Source of the DNA: Thermomonas alba | GTDB lineage: Bacteria > Pseudomonadota > Gammaproteobacteria > Xanthomonadales > Xanthomonadaceae | Length of the DNA: 64,000 nucleotides | Direction: 5' to 3' | NCBI RefSeq assembly: GCF_022419205.1 | Contig: NZ_JAJOZU010000002.1 | Span: 124,001-188,000, forward strand | Part shown: positions 62,660 to 64,000 of the stretch, one piece after another | Position numbering within the stretch: position 1 is the first letter of the stretch | How the letters are laid out: each line of letters opens with the position of its first letter | Notes under the pieces: generated by a model | Told to the model about the DNA's origin: nothing | Databases searched by the model: none | Seen by the model: only the letters and a program-made list of their open reading frames with translations | Translations under genes and position numbers: made by a program

Positions 62660-63432
62660 CCGGCGACCTCCGCCGGCAGACGCCGGCGCCTGAACCACAG
62701 CAGCGGACCGGACAGGGCATACAGGGTGCTGGCGCCGAGCAGGGTGATCGCCGGCGCGATCCACAGCGCGATCAGCCCCGCCAATACCAGCACCAGCGCA
62801 AAGAACGGCACGCGATCGGCCTTCGCCCCCTCGCGCCCACCCTTGAAGCTGTTGTAGCGGATGCGGCTGACCATCAGCAGGCCCGCGACCACCGTGATCG
62901 CCAGCGCGACGTAGCGCAGCTCTGGCCCCGGCCAGCCAAACTCATGGCAGACCCAGACGAAGCTGGCCACCAGCCCGGCGGCGGCCGGGCTGGCCAGGCC
63001 GATGAACCAGCGCTTGTCCACCATGCCCACCTGGCTGTTGAAGCGGGCCAGCCGCAGCGCCGCGCAGGCCGCGTACAGGAACGCGCCCAGCCAGCCGATC
63101 TTGCCCAGGGTGGGCCCGTCCAGCTTCAGCGACACCAGCGACCAGTGGTACATCAGCATCGCCGGCGCCATGCCGAAGCTGATCAGGTCGGACAGCGAGT
63201 CGTACTGCACCCCGAACTCGCTCTGGGTGTTGGTCAGCCGCGCCACCCGCCCATCCAAGCCGTCCAGCACCGCGGAAATGAAGATCGCGATGCAGGCCGC
63301 CTCGAAGTGCCCCTGCGAGGCGGCGATGATCGAGTAGAACCCGCCGAACAACGCGCCGGTGGTGAACAGGTTGGGCAGCAGATAGATGCCATGGCCGCGC
63401 GGACGCGGCGAAGGTTCCAGATTTTCGTTCAT
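62656..63432 (-). CDS. pssA: CDP-diacylglycerol-serine O-phosphatidyltransferase
   Basis: A 258-residue membrane enzyme that makes phosphatidylserine, the precursor of phosphatidylethanolamine. The CDP-alcohol phosphotransferase motif runs from DGLDGRVARL to FGVQYDSLSD (DG-x2-AR-x8-G-x3-D-x3-D). About seven TM helices follow the N-terminal NLFTTGALFGGFYSI. This is the integral-membrane type II enzyme, not the E. coli PLD-like type. TAAACT stands six bases before the ATG; the GGGGCC between could also act in ribosome binding. Confidence 0.93.
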   Translation of the reverse strand: MNENLEPSPRPRGHGIYLLPNLFTTGALFGGFYSIIAASQGHFEAACIAIFISAVLDGLDGRVARLTNTQSEFGVQYDSLSDLISFGMAPAMLMYHWSLVSLKLDGPTLGKIGWLGAFLYAACAALRLARFNSQVGMVDKRWFIGLASPAAAGLVASFVWVCHEFGWPGPELRYVALAITVVAGLLMVSRIRYNSFKGGREGAKADRVPFFALVLVLAGLIALWIAPAITLLGASTLYALSGPLLWFRRRRLPAEVAG

Positions 63433-63504
63433 GGCCCCAGTTTACGGGGTTGCAGTGGAGACGGCGCGGTGCTGGAATCGGCCGGCATTCCCCCGGAGCC
63501 TGCC

Positions 63505-63897
63505 ATGACCTTCAGCCGCATCCTCGCACTGTCCGTACTCGCCGCCGCGCTCGCCGCACCGGCTGCGGCCCAGCAACAGCAGCGCGTCTATCAGTGGAAG
63601 GACGCCAACGGCGTCACCCACTACACCGACACTCCGCCATCCGGCCGCCATCAAACGCGCGACATCGACGTGCGCACCGGCACCACCGCCCCCAGCGAAC
63701 CCAAGCAGGCCGCCGAGAGCGAGCAGTGCACCAACGCGCGCGCCAATCTCAAGCGCCTGCAGAGCAATGAGCCGATCGGCTTCGACAGCAACGGCGACGG
63801 CAAGCCCGACCGCAACCTCACCGCCGACGAGCGCAAGGCGCAGACCGAACTGAACGCGGCCGCGGTCAAGGCGTTCTGCCCTCCAGGAAAATCCTGA
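63505..63897 (+). CDS. DUF4124 exported protein
   Basis: A 130-residue protein with signal peptide ending APAAAQ and the DUF4124 core QRVYQWKDANGVTHYTDTPP, then a Lys/Glu-rich helical region and two Cys (QCTNARANL, KAFCPPGKS). The calcium-loop-like DSNGDGKPDRN lies between them. Function unknown; such proteins are widespread in proteobacterial periplasms. Confidence 0.85.
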   Translation: MTFSRILALSVLAAALAAPAAAQQQQRVYQWKDANGVTHYTDTPPSGRHQTRDIDVRTGTTAPSEPKQAAESEQCTNARANLKRLQSNEPIGFDSNGDGKPDRNLTADERKAQTELNAAAVKAFCPPGKS

Positions 63898-63904
63898 GGA
63901 CGCC

Positions 63905-64000
63905 GTGAGGCAGTGGATCTGGCTGGTGCTGCTGGCGCTTGCGGCCGCCGCCGCGGCCCGCTGGTGGTACACGGTGGAGAGGCCGCGCCGCGCGCTGGAG
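63905..64000 (+). CDS. N-terminus of a small membrane protein, cut by window edge
   Basis: From the GTG at 63905, preceded by GAGGA, the frame is open for 32 codons and encodes a hydrophobic helix (WIWLVLLALAAAAAARWWY) followed by basic residues. It begins seven bases after the DUF4124 stop and may be co-transcribed with it. Nothing more can be said from the visible part. Confidence 0.5.
   Translation, partial: MRQWIWLVLLALAAAAAARWWYTVERPRRALE

Overview
The window is a gene-dense, strongly GC-rich stretch of a bacterial chromosome. Gene content points to the Xanthomonadaceae/Lysobacteraceae (Xanthomonas, Stenotrophomonas, Luteimonas or Thermomonas relatives). The type II secretion genes stand in the xps order E-F-G-H-I-J-K-L-M-N-D, there is an OleA very close to the Xanthomonas campestris enzyme, and there is an Ax21-type surface protein. 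The species cannot be named from the sequence. I see no phage, insertion sequence, CRISPR array or rRNA. About 58 protein genes and one tRNA gene can be supported; a thiolase gene is cut by the left edge and a small membrane-protein gene by the right edge.

Left third (1-18.3 kb): a FadI-type thiolase and a divergent unknown gene; periplasmic Cu/Zn superoxide dismutase; the ntrB-ntrC nitrogen two-component pair with a perfect 21-bp palindrome of NtrC-site type on the ntrB start; a membrane GGDEF-EAL protein; then four 117-bp tandem repeats that each copy the 3' end of the adjacent tRNA-Arg(CCG) gene. Next come ubiA, comF, and a biotin block (bioB-bioF, then bioH-bioC) with a gabD-type dehydrogenase inverted inside it. 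A three-gene minus-strand operon (PLP ammonia-lyase, NTF2-like protein, ArnT-like glycosyltransferase) ends at a 500-bp structured intergenic region before mnmG.

Middle (18.3-37 kb): mnmG, a sialidase-fold lipoprotein, hemF, a secreted PHP-domain/Ig/jelly-roll protein, hemD, a lone YiiD-type thioesterase domain, a small exported protein, rhodanese, secB-gpsA, the Ax21-like barrel protein, trmL, a short-chain dehydrogenase, a large M16 peptidase, a DUF4156 lipoprotein and oleA without oleBCD.

Right part (36-64 kb): the complete xps-type type II secretion operon on the minus strand, tightly coupled by stop/start overlaps and continuing without a break into two GT2-like glycosyltransferase genes; then purL, dsbC, xerD, an RDD protein, lptF-lptG, and divergent from them pepA-holC-valS. 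The last minus-strand cluster is pssA, a small gene that I argue may encode the polymerase III psi subunit (HolD), and rimI. A DUF4124 gene and the start of a membrane-protein gene close the window.

The best candidates for something undescribed are the tRNA-Arg-derived tandem repeat array (it resembles the E. coli tyrT/rtT/Tpr arrangement), the putative divergent HolD, the structured region upstream of mnmG with a minus-strand terminator, and a recurring -10-like box exactly six bases before ATG codons, suggesting leaderless mRNAs.
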